NCBI RefSeq assembly: GCF_002443255.2
Contig: NW_019211458.1
Location: 11,616,402 to 11,680,401 of the forward strand
From: Varroa destructor
Lineage: Eukaryota > Arthropoda > Arachnida > Mesostigmata > Varroidae
Reading direction: 5' to 3'
Length of the DNA stretch: 64,000 nucleotides
Part shown: positions 43,601 through 58,600 of the stretch, in pieces
Numbering within the stretch: the first letter of the stretch is position 1
Layout of the letters: each line of letters starts with the position of its first letter
The notes under the pieces: model-generated
Seen by the model: only the letters and a program-made list of their open reading frames with translations
Told to the model about the DNA's origin: nothing
Databases searched by the model: none
Program-made: the position numbers and the translations under genes

Positions 43601-46600
43601 TGTTCGTATTGCCCTGCTCGCCGTTTGATCGGTACTACTGTTGCCATGATTGCCGCTGATTTTGCACTACGGCGTAACAGCCATGAGCGTGTAGGTGCTC
43701 AAGACTGGGTGCTTCCCTTACAGCAGGGGTAAACCCAACTAGGACACCGATGTTTTAGTAAGGTCAGAAATGGTCTAATGTTGACAGCGAAATGAGCCAA
43801 AACAAGTTGAAGCATTGTCGTGCAACCTGGCTTAGGGTTGGCCGACATAACTGAAGCATCCGTCCGCTATCTGCTGTTGCTAAATGCGCAATGCACAAAT
43901 AAAGCCTTTAGTTAGCCAATAATACAACCTTCGGGCCATAGTCTATATATATATATACAGAAGTTTGTTAATAAACAGTGTGCGTCGCGATAGGCGCGGC
44001 AGTGATTGTATTGGTAAGGCATTGCAGTTACCACTACAACCGTTAGTATAGCGCTTTGCAACAATGCTTGTCACGTGTTTGCTGCTAATCGTATGATATA
44101 GTGGAACCTATCGTGACAGACCTTGTAAGTAACGCAACTGGGTACTGCATAAACAACCGCTTGCGAAAAAGGCAAAAACGAATATTTCTGAGAGAGCAGG
44201 CCGGTTATTTCCATTTGTACAGTATCAATACAAATACATTAGCGGGCGTCTAGGAGTAACGGTATTGCAATGACAGCCATTGAGAAACTTATCTGCAAAG
44301 TATTTGTTATTCGGAATAATCAGACTAAGTGACTCAAAATCATGAATAGAAAGACCTCAACAACATATTATAATGTTGTGCCGGTTCGACGAGTGACGGT
44401 AGCATTTATATTTGTGTTTTTCGGCTTATAGCAGCAACAATGTACGTCTCAAGCATTTTTTAACCGCTTGAGAGTCTATCTTAATCTTAGGCCTAATCCC
44501 GATTTGGCTGTTATATTGGCTTGATAACAAGTTCACGCTGGGCTCAAACTGTTATCCAGAAGTCAATTTGCTTCAAATCCAAATATCTGCTCCACAATAG
44601 AAACTCCAGAAAATCTCTTATGCTACTATAGAATTCTACATGACGCGTGACATATGAAGGCATGTTTCGACGCCCGGTAACGATCAATGTTACTAGCGAA
44701 ATTAATTTCGAGCCATATTAATAGATTCGATTATCAGGACTGTTTTTGTTCATGCACATACGTTCAACTAGGTTAGAGTTAATTTAACGCCAATGCAATG
44801 CGAGCACGCTGTAAGAAAGTCTTCTATGATGTCGTGAAGAAGACTTTCATAAACAGCTTAATCTTGATCTGTAGTATATTTAAGATGATCCTTCTATAAC
44901 TCGTCTGCAGTCACCAGTGAAACTATATGAAACACAATTTACTGTTGGCGAATGAAAAAATTCCCGCTATTTTAGAACAATTCGCACAAAACTTCAGTCC
45001 CATCATATCCATAAGTGCATCAATCGCTATATTTCTAACCGAATCGCTTATTATTCGGTAAGATTATAATTATTCTTGTGGCTTTTATGACGTAACAGTT
45101 TATCTCGTGTTATTGTACTATTATTTGTTAATTCGCCCCCGTTGCGTGCACTTCGGCAACAAGAATTTCTTGTATAACCGTTGTTAGATTAAGGCTTCCT
45201 GTGTGAGTTAATCAAAATAACTAACAATGAATAACCCATTTCTCCATAAATCTACGATTCTTCTAATATTATTTAAACCGAATAATCATGCAAGAGCTGT
45301 CCAGTGGAAGCAAGTTCATTCAGCAACAACTCAGGGCCATTCGTTCGACTACATGTCGGCTTGCTTACGCGTGTGATCGTTTTCAACTAGCGAAGCTGCG
45401 ACGGCTGCTTACCTATCGATGGCGGGCAATTTCAAAAACCATCTTGAAAGAACGGAGGACGTTTACAACAGCAAGAAAATGTTGAAACTATCAATCAATA
45501 GGAACAAATCGCATTTTTTGACTTAACTTGATGCTTTCATTCGTGTCTATAGCTGCTGAGTTTGTTTGACGAAACATAAACGATCGAGTAATTTCCTTCT
45601 AAAAGGTAAGTAAATATTTAGATACTTCTTCACAAAAGGAAAGTCACGCATCGGCTTTCCCACCCAGCCATAAATATTCGAGCATTAGACTGCCTGATCC
45701 CTTACACACAATATGGATGTTCACGATAAAAAATCTCCTCTCAATATTAAATTAATTATTGCTTTTATTATTTCAATGTTAATACAGAAGGTTTACCGTA
45801 ATGGGTTGTCATATAGTACTACAGACAGACCCAGCGCAAGATATTTGTCACTCGGTCTGTCGTTCCTTCTGTGGGGAATTACCATTCCGATGTACATTTA
45901 AGTGACCACTTAGTTATCAAATTCTCTGCCAATACCTAGTCGTTTGTACTTTACTGTAGGATGTACTTGATCTTTCCGAATATGTTTTCACCATCACAAT
46001 CTAGGCGTTTTATAAACCGGAGTAGTAGAGAACTCGTGTCGATCGTCCGGCAGTATTCCTTCCCACCATACCCCTCCCTGGCTTGCCTGAAGCCGAAGGG
46101 CTCATCGTTCTCGCTTTCCTCAGAACGAATGCTGGTCTTCATTTTACTGCTGCTGGTGATCACGTGCGATATGCCATACGGCGCCGTGTAACACTTCATA
46201 TCCACAGCAAGAAAATCGCATTTCCTGGTCACTTCATGATAACAATGTTGACCGTTATCCAAATCTGACTTCCCATTCAGCATCATTTAATGCAGTAATG
46301 AGATTACAACCAGTAACCCTAATAGTTGATTTACTAGATAGAAAATTTATTATGGAAAACGAAGTTTTTACATATTTTAGCTACGACGCGTACAACTAGT
46401 TGAGACATGGCGAACGTCTCACTTGGCGACTCTTCTTCATGGGTTCGAACAGACATTAAACTTCTCCAACGCAACTCTGTTATTGAATGTATCGGTAAGG
46501 ATGGGGTTAGCTACCCTTTGCGATCCTATTCGTTGAAGTTCGTGGTCGAATAAAGTCTGACCTAATCAAAACAACGGCAGCAAAGCTAACATTCGGCTGA

Positions 46601-49600
46601 TCTACCAGGCGGTCATTTACTTCGTAGTTTATTGAGGAAAAGAGAATGTAACCAGAAAAATAATAGAAGCAAGAGCATCTTAATCAACCGATGGCTTGAT
46701 GGAAGAATAAAAAAATATTTGAAAAAACCCTTGCACGTGGACACACACACACAGACGCACGAACATACACTCACAAACACACAGATAGACGCTGGTAGTA
46801 GAGAAAAGCGTTATGTTTTTTTTATAGTATTATTTCCTTTTGTGATGATTTCTGGTGACCCTCTAGCTGATCGTGAGGCGCAATTATTTTACTTTCAATT
46901 CTGAATCGTGCCAACAAGTTTAGGTCAGACGGCAGACCATCGTCACAGAAGATACACTACCGGGATAAAAAGTTTAGTAATCAATCATTATAACCCTCTG
47001 TAACGTTGATTCAGTGCAATTAATAAGCTGCGGCTTTTGCAGCATTAAAAGCAAGATGCAATGTTATGTTTTTTCTCCCGTTGTCATAAGTGCTGCCTAA
47101 CGCACTGACAGAAATTTCTGCCTCATTTCTCAAATAATCCCCTTCAAAGAATTAGCGTTGACACTTTCCAAGCAAGACATGTTCACGCGGTCGCCGTGCC
47201 ATAACGACAAATGTGTTGATAGTAATAAAAGTATTTGAGATAGAGAAGCTAAAGGGCAGCAATAGTGCGTGCAGGGAACGGACGAAATTCAGAAAGCAGA
47301 CAATAAGATGATTTGTGCTGAATATAGACAAAATGAAAAAAAACGTCACCTGGAAAGAGGTAGCGCTGCTGGTTAGTTGGCCACCGCGTAGCAGTTGGCG
47401 GCTATTGTTGTCTGCCAGTTGGGTAAAGCAACGCAAAGCGTATGAAACGCGAGCTGCTTAGACGTACTAAAATCGCAGGCACTTTTTTTTACAAACAAAA
47501 CAACAGGACAACTTTGAAGTAGATGAGAACAGTCAACGAGAAAAATCGCGAAGGTAAGGGAGAACTGCAACTTGTGTGAAAATAAACTCGACTTGTCCTG
47601 TAAAGTGGCAAAGTTGTAAGTGTCTTGCACTTTTCGGCGGGGTAAGCGGCCAGCAGGCTTAATCCGCCAACGAATTTTTCGGTAACAGAGTAAGATTTCG
47701 TGGGTTTGTTCCGCCGTTCGTCACCGCCGAACGTTAACGCTGCGTTCTGGGCCTTCTAGCGCTAGTTTCACAGTAGGTTTTACTGCAAAGACGAGCAACT
47801 TACCGTTCATTCATGCTGTCCCCTATATATATGCAATTAGGATAACGTGTAGTTAGAGGAACTGGTACATCCGGTTCCGAGGACTGACCGTTGCCCCATA
47901 AATGCAAATTTGATAATATTTGTTTTATGCCATTCAGCTTCGTTATTATGCTACATGCTGTTATAGTCGCAAAAAGCGTTTTTTTTCTTTGATATAATGG
48001 GATTAACAACAACTGCTATGTCAGTGTATGATTTCGTCTTGGGCATTTTGCTACCTTTTCAAAGCTACATTTTAGTATGTAGACTACCTATCAAAGCAGT
48101 GTTTGCGATTGACAACGGGTCTGTAGTTTCTTTTTTATTTTAGCTATTACATGGTAGTTTAAAAAGCCATAGCTTTGAATAGCGAACTGATTTACGGAGT
48201 ACTGTTTCGGGTATTCTCTCTTATTCTGCTTCATTTTCGTCGATCTATTCTCCTGCCTCTTCCAGTTAAAACTTCGGTATTCCACACCAAAGCTTGCATG
48301 AACATCATAGTGTTAGGGCAGAACTTTTCTGCGGTTCGAGATTCCAGTCCGCTAGTTTGGTCCTCAACTCGCGGTCCTTTTTCGCTGCACATGATGGTTG
48401 TTTATTGGGAACGCATGCCGCCGATACCGAACCCGCCAGTACGTCCAAGAATTTTGCCGTGGTCTTCGTTCGTTATGGTGATTCCTAACACAACATTCGT
48501 ACGCATTGGTAGTACAAATTGCGATCGAATAAATGAAGCTTTGCTTTTTTTCGTTCGTGGTTGTTCAGTATGACCACCTTTAGTATGTAATGTATTGAAT
48601 CGTGAATGAATCTCTCAGACTATAAGTTGTGTCTTTTTATCGTTCAAGTTCCGCTAGCAGCACTGGTAATTTACCGTAAAAATTACCTAATGCACCGTCA
48701 ATAGTTTTAATTGAGCAAAATAAACCAAGCCAATGGGCAGACGTTTTGCCAACACAACGCTCGGTATGTTTCGAATCTTTGTTGTGCATTAAAAGAAAAA
48801 CCGTGGGTGAATCAGTATTCGTAGTTATAACTGCATCCATACGATCATTGATAATATTACGGACATGGGATAAATACGTTAGTGCGTCAATAGAGGTCTT
48901 CACAGCGTTTTTATTATACCCACACATTTGACAGTACATCGCTTCTATTAGCGCTATAATATAACATATACGTGTGAGACAATTTCTAAAGAAGTCAAAC
49001 AATCACTTGTGAACTGTGGTCAGGAATATTTTGAAAGCGGGCCAAAATCAGCCCCCGTCATGTTCTAGTGGAACGTCTTTGCTCACTAAAATTAGAGGCA
49101 AGCAATGACGTAGGTTCGGAACCCGGCGTTGACACACTTCACTTCGTAAGGGAACCAGCCGTCTGAAGCAATGCTCAACGGCCGTACCGAATGTAAGAGC
49201 CAAAACATTTACTTAGTCTAGAAAAAAAAAAAAAAAAAAATAGATAAATCCCACCAGCTCTCAAGCCAAACGGCTTAACCAAATGAGCTGACAGCAAGAG
49301 TAGGTAATAGGCTGCCAAACCGTTTTCTGACCGACGAAATATTACAATACCAAGTTGTTTAGCACCTTACCCAAACGATTCTTGCTCGAACATCTTCCAG
49401 CCAATACCGATATGTCTATCTAGCCTATTGTTTGTAAACGTAAATAGAATAATTTTTTTATTTACAAAGGTGAACGTAAATGTAAACATCATTAATTCAG
49501 CTGGCACGAGTCCAGCGTAGTAAAGGCCGCAATGACTTTGAGGCCAAATATATTTTATACTTCGGCTGTTATTATGGAGCTGTCATCTCTTGTCGCTAGT

Positions 49601-52600
49601 TGTAGGCGGCAGATTGTTGACACCTTGAGTTGTTGTAATACCCTGTGTTTACTTGTTGTTGACACTGACATTGACGCTCCGTTACGCTTCGTCATCATGG
49701 CGGGTTCGCTTTAACTCAGCTGGTAGAAAACTATCCTGACTATCAGCTGAGATGGGCTGATTATTGTCGGAATCGCGGATTGACTTCTCCTGCTGTGAAT
49801 TCTCGATGCGGAAGTCGCACTGCTGGCATCAGATCTACGTTTTCTCATTTCTTTCCGTTTGTTTTCAGCCGGCTCGTTTACGGCGAGTCGTTGAATCGAT
49901 GTAATCCTTTGTCATCGTAAAATGTCTATGTTTGCTCTATTAGCGTCGTTATCGCTCCTGAATTTCACCTTCGTTTTCATTTGATACCTCTCTAACTACG
50001 CCACGCTAGCGAAGGTAACTATACAGGCATGTCATAATCCTCATCTAGCTACATCTGCGTACATATTGCATAATGGAACATCTACTGATTCGATGTCTTT
50101 ATAATAACATCTAAGGCGATTTCACACGATCGTCTCGGTAGATGTTTAACGAAACCCGTGTAGATCAATTTCACCTTATGATAGCTTTACTTTTGACTGA
50201 CCAGGAACGCTGGAAGGTTTCCATTAGATATTGTTACCTCCTTATACTGCATGATTTTAAGCCTAAACGAATCATGAATAAAGCCCATTATGTCAACTAT
50301 TGCCTCGGTAATAATTAACAAGTATATATGGTTGTATATGGCGACATATGAATATATGTCAATATATATAGAAAATTCTCTATGACCCTACATAATATAT
50401 AAGCACTCTCACGGTGTTGATTTTCTCGTTGCTTCAATAGATACGACTAACATATTGTGGCTACTATTCAGTCAGTCGTTGTGCTATATCCATCACTGGT
50501 GTACATGATCGACGCTCAGTGCATCATTGTTATGTACGGTTTTTGTTCATGATCGTGACCGAGTAATTACCGTTTGTTTCAATAAAGGATGTCAGAGGGG
50601 GCCGTTGCCAACACTTCCGCTCACATTGGACTAGCTGGGCATTTCGATTTCAATGACGATCGACGGATGAGAGCTATTTGACTGCCTCCTACTTGTGAAC
50701 GCACGCTTAAAGATTAGAAGCAAACGCTGACACGGATCTGTTTTTTGCTCAGAGGTTATTTAGCAAGCCAAATGGGAAATAATAACTATTATAAATGACG
50801 AGAGCGATCTGGGAGCACCTAAAATTTGACGACGTGCAACATCTTTTTTCGTTCGATCAGTGGATTTTTTCTTCTATAATATGATTACATTTGAAACTCA
50901 AAGATCGATACGTTTTAGCGTCGTCATTGATCGGGATCTTGTGTTGGTTATTTGCTTTACAACCGTAGCTAGATACCATTAGGGAGTCGGCGGATCGGGT
51001 CGGGTAACTTCGTGCTTCCGCAATACAGTTGACATAAGCAGGGAAACTTGAAATTGTAATTATTTCAATCTCAAGGTTAGAGAAATATTGATTATAATGT
51101 CGAATCGATAGTTATTCCTCGTTTACAATCAATCTACTTTGTCGACGTTTATGATCAATTGTGTACATCAAGGATATACTATGCGTCCTTTGTATTTATA
51201 AAATACAGCGTACAGGTAGCTTGTGCATTATCTTGTGTTATATTAAGGAAATATAATGATGTTATTACTGTTTCCTTTTCATGGTTGTCCTTAAATGAGT
51301 AAGGGAGCACCTCATCGATGAAAAGGTCGTTGCTGTATAACTATTTTTACCTCCTTCTCAATCGGTACAGCATTTACTAGATTTTAAATATATGTAACTT
51401 TGACCTCAAGTTTAAGTTTCGTAAACCAAGTCCACGGTTGATTTGTACAGTGGACAACTCAGTGAACTATTTTCTCGCTCCTCTGTAAAGTCTGCAAAAT
51501 TCGATTTGTTTTTCAGGCAGTTCACTTGTAGTTTTGGATCTGTGAGCGGAACAAAACTGCTTTCTACTACAGACTGAATAACATTCAAAACATTTCTACA
51601 ACTAACTAATTATTGAATCTGAAATGTAAAACGTACTTAGTTAACCTAAGTATTTAGTAACATATTTAGATACAAACAATTATTAACTCCTTGTCCTATG
51701 CCGATTCCTTGTTTGCTTTCTTATGTTTTCTTAAAGGATGTTGAGGCAAACACAGTGCGCCTGAAAGAGCATGGCCAGGATGTATTGGTCCTGCAGAAAA
51801 CAAGCCCACAAAATCAGGAGGTCCAAACAGGATCCCCGATTGGTACCGGCCCTGCAGCCATCAGCAACCAAACGCAGGCAGGACCCAACGGGCAACAGGC
51901 CAATAACGCACTGGCTAACAACCGGAACAACGCCATTTACAATGCGTCGCACTACAAGTAAGACATTCGTGTTCATATATTCACCTGTAGTAGCTATGCT
52001 ATTATATTTGATGAATCTATTAGGGTTCCTAAGCGTCACCCAAATGACAGCAGGCTGCCGATTTAACTAGAAACGCAGCAGAATTGAATGCGAAAAATGT
52101 TCCAGAGATTAGTTAATTCATTCATTGTGCGACTTTATGCAAAATCTAGTGTTATTTTGCGATATATTTTTTCGCAGGTATGTCAGACGTCGCCGAGCCA
52201 ATGGCAGATCATTATACAACAATTCTGCAGCAATAAATGAACGCGTTCTTCGGCCTTTATTTAGGCTCTTATACATTTTTCTTACACACGTTTTTATAGG
52301 CAGGCGCAGGTCCTAACGGGAACTAACAGCTCGTCGGCTACGTTTTTCCCTCCTTCGAACCTGGTTCCATCTTGAAATGGCAGCTAGCTCCTTCAAAATT
52401 CATTGCTTCTTCTGCAGCCGACATTTCGACCAGAGACTAACCATTTAGTTTCCTAGGTGTAACCTTATTTACTAATTACAGATCCTATCTAGACGATAGG
52501 CGCCTGTCGTGTCCTATATCGTACAGATAAGTAACCTCCCTGGTGTAGCACTCAGGTATACCTTTACTTCACGGCTCGAAGTTCTCAGTCTTTGCTTGGC

Positions 52601-55600
52601 CTCACTTCGAAGTCGGCCTCATTTAACTGAGCTACTATCGTAAACTTGTCTTTGCTCTTTGACGTTTAATATTATTTATAGAACTTTTTTATTAATTGCT
52701 ATTGTTTGATTGGCGGACCGCTGGATAGCAAGAGTTGACTGTGCTGGCAAAGTTTTTGACAATTTCCCCTTTTCCCCATTGGGATGGCGCACGTGGCCGT
52801 GGACACGAGTGACAACCGGAAAAATTTTGCCATTGCACCGCGCTGTCATGGCGTTCGCTGTTGCTTTAACTGCCGGGTTGAATGATGTTCATCTTCCAGC
52901 CCCCCGTGCGTCGCTGTGGGGAGTTTGTCGTTTGCTCGCCCGCTCATTCCGTGTCTTCTATACACACGCCGCGCTATCGGGGCGGCAATTGCGTCGATGA
53001 TTAGGCTAAAGGTAGAGGCAGCACTCAATAAACGTACGCAATTTTCTCGTACAGTGATACATTACGTCAAAAAGTAAACAGTCTTCATTTTTATCGTATA
53101 TCAGCTTATCAGGACATCATTGGCAGGTTGTTCTACGCGGTCCCGACGCGCACTTCGCCTTTCATAGATATCACAGAGGTCCTACAAATGACGGAATAAC
53201 AAGCTGACATCTCAGAAAGCAATGCAATTCAATGTCCCCCCAACCAATTTTATTATTCAGTTTCTGTCACTGTTTCAGGAAATAATAATATGACATCTTT
53301 ATTGAACTTATGCTAGAGTCTCTTTATAATTTAATAGTAGCGATTAAGTGGTAAACTTTTGCGCGGACCTCTCACACCGTACGTTGACACGGACGACATC
53401 CTAATTAAGCACTAATCTTGTCAATTGTTTGTTTTGCACGTTCTTTCCGCCACCGTCGCTGTCAACAGCATCAACAACAGCAGCGCTTCAAGTGAAATCT
53501 TATAATGAACTTTTCTGCCTCTATACAAGGCAGGCAACGACGGTAAACAAACAATGTAACGTCATAAACCGCATTACTTCTGACTGGGTTGAACCGACTA
53601 TACAGTAGTACATATACTTTAGGCACTATACATGCACACTAGCCAAACGGCGTCAAGCTACAGTTACTAGCACCAAAGCTGCGGTAAGAACTCGCTGACG
53701 GGTGCGTTGGCTGCAGCTGGTAAATGGAACGAAAGAATTTTGCTTGAAACTAAGTTTAAACTATTAGGGTTACTCCGTGTTTGCTATGATTATTGTCAGT
53801 AACTCCGGTTAGTTCCTATCCTTTGGCTTTCTAATTATTATCATTATGATGAGTTTCATAGAGAACAACAACAACTAAATCAGCCAGACAAGTACGTAGG
53901 TTATTGTTATGAATCGTTTAATGATCAACGGTTAACACATCAGCGAGAATGGCTAACACTGGGGTACCTGTGTAATGTGTACGTAATGATGAAGGTGTGC
54001 AGTTAGGAGGAGCGATATGAGCTTTGTTGTCGCCGGCTCTGCGTAAACGCTATGTGGGATATTTTCTAGTACGCCTTGCTGTTGGCCCGTTGCTTCACGG
54101 CATTTACGATCTGCTGTTTTAGCGTCGACATTATACGACGAATACGTATATGTCGAAAATGCAAGACATCATCACTGGATGTTGCATTGGGACCATACTA
54201 GTTTTTCATGCTCTTGACCCGGATTAACCTCAGACTGTTAACGTCGTCCTTCCTTGCCGGTATCTGTATGTATGCCGTCGTGTAGCATCTACCGTGTACC
54301 TACACGTGACGGGTTTCCGCATCGCGTTTCGGATCTCGTCGTGAACTTGTCACTTTTAGCTGCCCTGGACGTGTCCCCAATGGAAGGGGATTTCATATTT
54401 GCTTACTGACTTGGATAGCAGTGGACACTCAAGCAACAGGAACTACCCTCTACACTTTCAATTCGCCCGCGTGTGACGCATAGTAGTAAAGGAAGAAGTG
54501 GGATTTTTTTCAAAGGAAAATAGTAGCAAGGAAAGAACTGCGTGTAACAATCGATTTCACGAACAATATCAAACAAGGAATAAAAGAGCAAAGAGACCGA
54601 CTTCAGCTCGGTCCATCGATTCTATATCCTCGACCCACATGAGCGTGCGGCGAAAGAACGCCTTGGCGGCAATGATTGTTGATTTCGATTGAGGGAGGCC
54701 AGAAGTGACTACATGCAAATGCCGGTGATTGCTGCCAGTATTTAAAAGAAAAAAAGACCAACATTTAAACGCAAGAGTTAGTTTTTGGCGACACTAGCGT
54801 AGAACTCATGGCATCTTCTAATCGGCTGCAAAACATTTGTAGTTAGCTGCCACCTTCCCGCTGTCGTTGTCCACTCTTGCCATGTAGCCTGTAACGAAGT
54901 TTTTCGAAGTTTCGTGGAAACTTCGCGTCGGCGCTCACATAGAACTGAAAGCAAATCGATCTCAGCGCCGATGTATATTTTCATCATTTTCTTTGCTTTA
55001 TCGCTGTGTCAGACAAATCAATTGTGACACCAAATGGAACTACGGACGAACGAAAGCGACATTAACGCAAATTGACGGAATAATTACAAGTTAACAGATA
55101 ATTTGAATCATCGACTGAATCTTTCTGTCGTCTTTCGCAGTGAAATCTTTTTCTTTTGTTCGCCAAGGCGTCACACTTTAGCAAAAAGATCTAACGCCGA
55201 GTGGCCAGTAAAAGGAAGTCAGATCAGCAGTAACCATCTTTTAGAGAAACTCGTATGAACGTTATCTAAGATAGAACGCCGCAATTATCATCATTTCGGC
55301 TACAATGGTAGTCTACAACTTCAGCAGGCCATCCGTCAACGAGAACTGAAATCAACAGGCGCGAAATTTGTTGCGAGATAAGACGAAGTGGTGCATGAAA
55401 ATTTACTGGAAATCTTAACACAAAAAACAATATCGAAAATTGCGCTTTACTTGATAACGGGTGCGTTAACGGAAGTTGCAAAGCAAATGTGATCCGTTAT
55501 AATGAAAGACGAGAGTGAGCTAAGGGCGCCAGATAGAAACCATAGATATAATAACAGACAACTTAGCTATTGGGAATTATGACTTCTTACACTGGTTGCG

Positions 55601-58600
55601 TGAAGGGAGTAAATAGGAAAAATCAGTTGTCTGTGAAGTAAAAAAAGCAGAGAAATACGAAGTATTTTTGACATGGCGCTAAGTGTGACAACTGAAATCG
55701 TTTTGATCAAACAGCGGTTTCGACTTTGCTTGTTAGTTCCCGGGATAGGTACAAGCAACAGCCGAAGATGAAGTAAGATGATTTCTAGTAAAACATCGTT
55801 ACGAAGATGCGGGAATAACTATGATCGTTAACTTTGCATCATGTTTAATAGATTTGTACATTTTCTAACAATATGTCCGGTATGTCATTTTGTGTTATGG
55901 GTAAAGTTCGGGGCTGCTAGCTCAGAGATCAGTTACTTGGACGAGCCATTATGAGTTGTCCCAAACGATTTGTTGCTTCCTTTCAAAGCAAGCCGGAAAT
56001 TGAATAAACGATTTTAGTCATGCATTACTGGACAATCATAAAGTTGTCACCTTTGTATGCTTCAGCATCGACTACTGTTAAATTACCATCATCACATTCT
56101 TATTTAGATATTATTTATATATCTAATATTTCTTTGGATCAATATTATTTAGACAATGACTCCATCCTTAATTTACTCCTTTTTTATAAAAAAAAAAAAA
56201 GCGTCTGTATCTAGACCGGGTTCAGAAGCCAGCATGAATGTGGATAGGTCTGGTAATATTAAAGCTTATGGTGGCCTTCGTACACGTGACAGGAATAAAC
56301 ATGCTTGACTAAAACCATCGCAGAATTGATTTTCAGTGAAGTCCTTTCAAGCCATCTTGTCATGATGTAACACGGGCATAGCCTACTTGCGTGATGTGCC
56401 GCGCTGTTATGGCCTTCATAGTCCTTCTATTAGTTGGTCGATGTTGCTGCTATTATTGCTGGATCTAGTCGTCATTTTTCTCTCCCGATATACAGCGTAG
56501 CGAACAAATATCTACAGTGGTATGACTAGCCATGGTTTTAGAGGCATTGACTGACGATGTAACTGACAAGAAAGTACCTGAGCAGAGTTCGGACGGTGGC
56601 GACATGATAAATGGGGCAGGGGGAACGACAAGGACCGATACACGTAACGTTCGTGTGAAAAAAAAAAAAGATAATCCACTAGGTTAACGTCGTCCATGAT
56701 CGTGTTGCGGTACAAACGTCGTAAACGAAAAACAGGATGACGGCAGCATTTAATTAGAGTAAATTCAATTCCTTTGACTGAATCCCAATGTACTTTCGGT
56801 TATTCGAATGACGATTATTGGCGACAACTTATTGTTTTAAATTATTTATTTGTTACTATAATTGTTTTTCATTCTAGTACGGTGATGGGCCCCTGAATGT
56901 ATGAGCAATAAAGCGTTCTTATCCAACCAGTCATATGTGAAGTCTCACACATTCGCGATGTACTGCCAACATATTTAAGTATTTCATCAATAAAGAAGAC
57001 CTAATACATATTATATTAAGATCCGGAAGAAGATCGACTTACGTCAGAGGCTAGACTTATTTCGCTTTGCGTTTTTGTCATTTTCTTTAGAAGGTCCACT
57101 AGACATTTCAGTATAAAAAACGCAGAGAGAATGATAATTTTAATTCCGTAGAACTCATACTTAGAGTCACCCTTACAGGTACACGGTTATGGCCGGTACA
57201 CCCCAGAAAATGCTGGAACACCTCCTTGAGACGCGTATCGGTGAGCGTGGCGACGAACATCAAGGTAAAAAAAGACATTACATATTTCCACAGAGGATAG
57301 GTATCTCGTCGAAATATTTCGGATCTTTTAAACTCATTTTACGTATTTCCGTAATTTGTATATAATATGTTTAATCTACTTTTGTTGTGATTTTATCGAT
57401 ACTATCATTTACAGTGCTTTGGTCTCTAGGAGGCAGTACAACTGGCGCAGACTCATTCCTTGAAGATTTTCTACTCACCCACGTCATTTTCATGCCGTCG
57501 CATGAACTTTGCCCTGAACTTATGAAACATTACAGACTTGACTCAGTGAATCAACGACAGGTATTCTACCATTTATATATAAATAACATTTAACTGTCCA
57601 ACAATATGTCCTCAAATATCTGTCTAGATCGCAATGTCTATAATGAAGATCACTTGTCTACGAACTGCATTCGATGAACACTGCTCTAGAAAATTAAGTT
57701 TTTTCCAGTTTCGCCTGCCAAGTCGTTAAACAAAGTAATCTCGCTTGAGTTAGCAGAACATATTTCGTTAATTTTCAGCGCTAACCCTTGCTGGAAAGTA
57801 ATTCATCGGTATATTCGTAGTTCTTTTGTCATTTTGTGCTAAATGCTAGACACGCGCTTACTTCACCGGCCGTTTTCTGTTTTTAGGATCGTGAGTTTAT
57901 TCTGTCATCAAAACGCCGCGTTGTCCACTTTACAGCAGCGTGGGCTGGGGTCGTGCGAGAGCCATTCTATCAGGACCCTGTTGTTCAGGGCTTTCTCGAG
58001 GAACTGTCTGGGGCTATTGAAGAAGACCAGATTCGGTACCCCGGACACTATCTCATCGACCAAAAGGCTATCGTGCAACGACTATTCGATATCGTCAACA
58101 AGTAAGTTAAGCAAGCGGTTTAAAATGTTTCCATAAACCGAAATTTAAGGAGTTAATTTTTTTGCCTGAGGAAAAATGCTCGCCTTCTTCAAAGGTCAAA
58201 TGAATTTTATGCGTATGATTATGTAAACATCCGGACCACCTAGGGTTGATTCGACATTAAACGTAGTTGTGTGATGGACAAAAAACGAAGGTAGCTACAG
58301 GTAAGCCACCGTCATCCTTATAGAAAAGAGTTTACTTGCAACGACTATCAATTTTTTGTAAATAGCAAAGAGTGGGTACCAGTTTGTCGATTACTCACGT
58401 CATCTATATGCACGCTTTGTGTGTGCTGCGACATACTTAAGGTATCGCACGGATCCGAGCCAGACAAGTGGCCAGAAGTGGAAGGTGGACGCTTACGGTC
58501 AAATTCGGCACCTTTCGTCGGGAAGTACTACAACCGATGATACCCCAACCGGTCCGAATGGGTCCGGTAGCACTCAGGCCAACAACTCGAACAGTGGGGT

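Larger units (their letters stand above)
37081..49089 (+). other. Giant intron 3, fifth part
   Basis: Non-coding DNA with an (AG)n tract (37602-37644), a short CTG run near 41070, a degenerate tRNA-like B box near 46442, a CA-rich tract near 46741 and a hairpin at 44808-44857. The open frame at 48175-48573 (132 codons) has no recognisable domain and overlapping frames are open as well. No gene supported. Confidence 0.7.

Noticed and set aside
48175..48573. 132-codon plus-strand open frame
   Set aside because: No recognisable domain, no splice context, and a second frame over the same bases is also open. Other frames of this length occur in clearly intronic DNA here.
5056..51736. Transposon coding sequence in the giant intron
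   Set aside because: No reverse transcriptase, integrase or transposase motif was recognised in any frame by eye; a translated search would be needed to exclude decayed copies.
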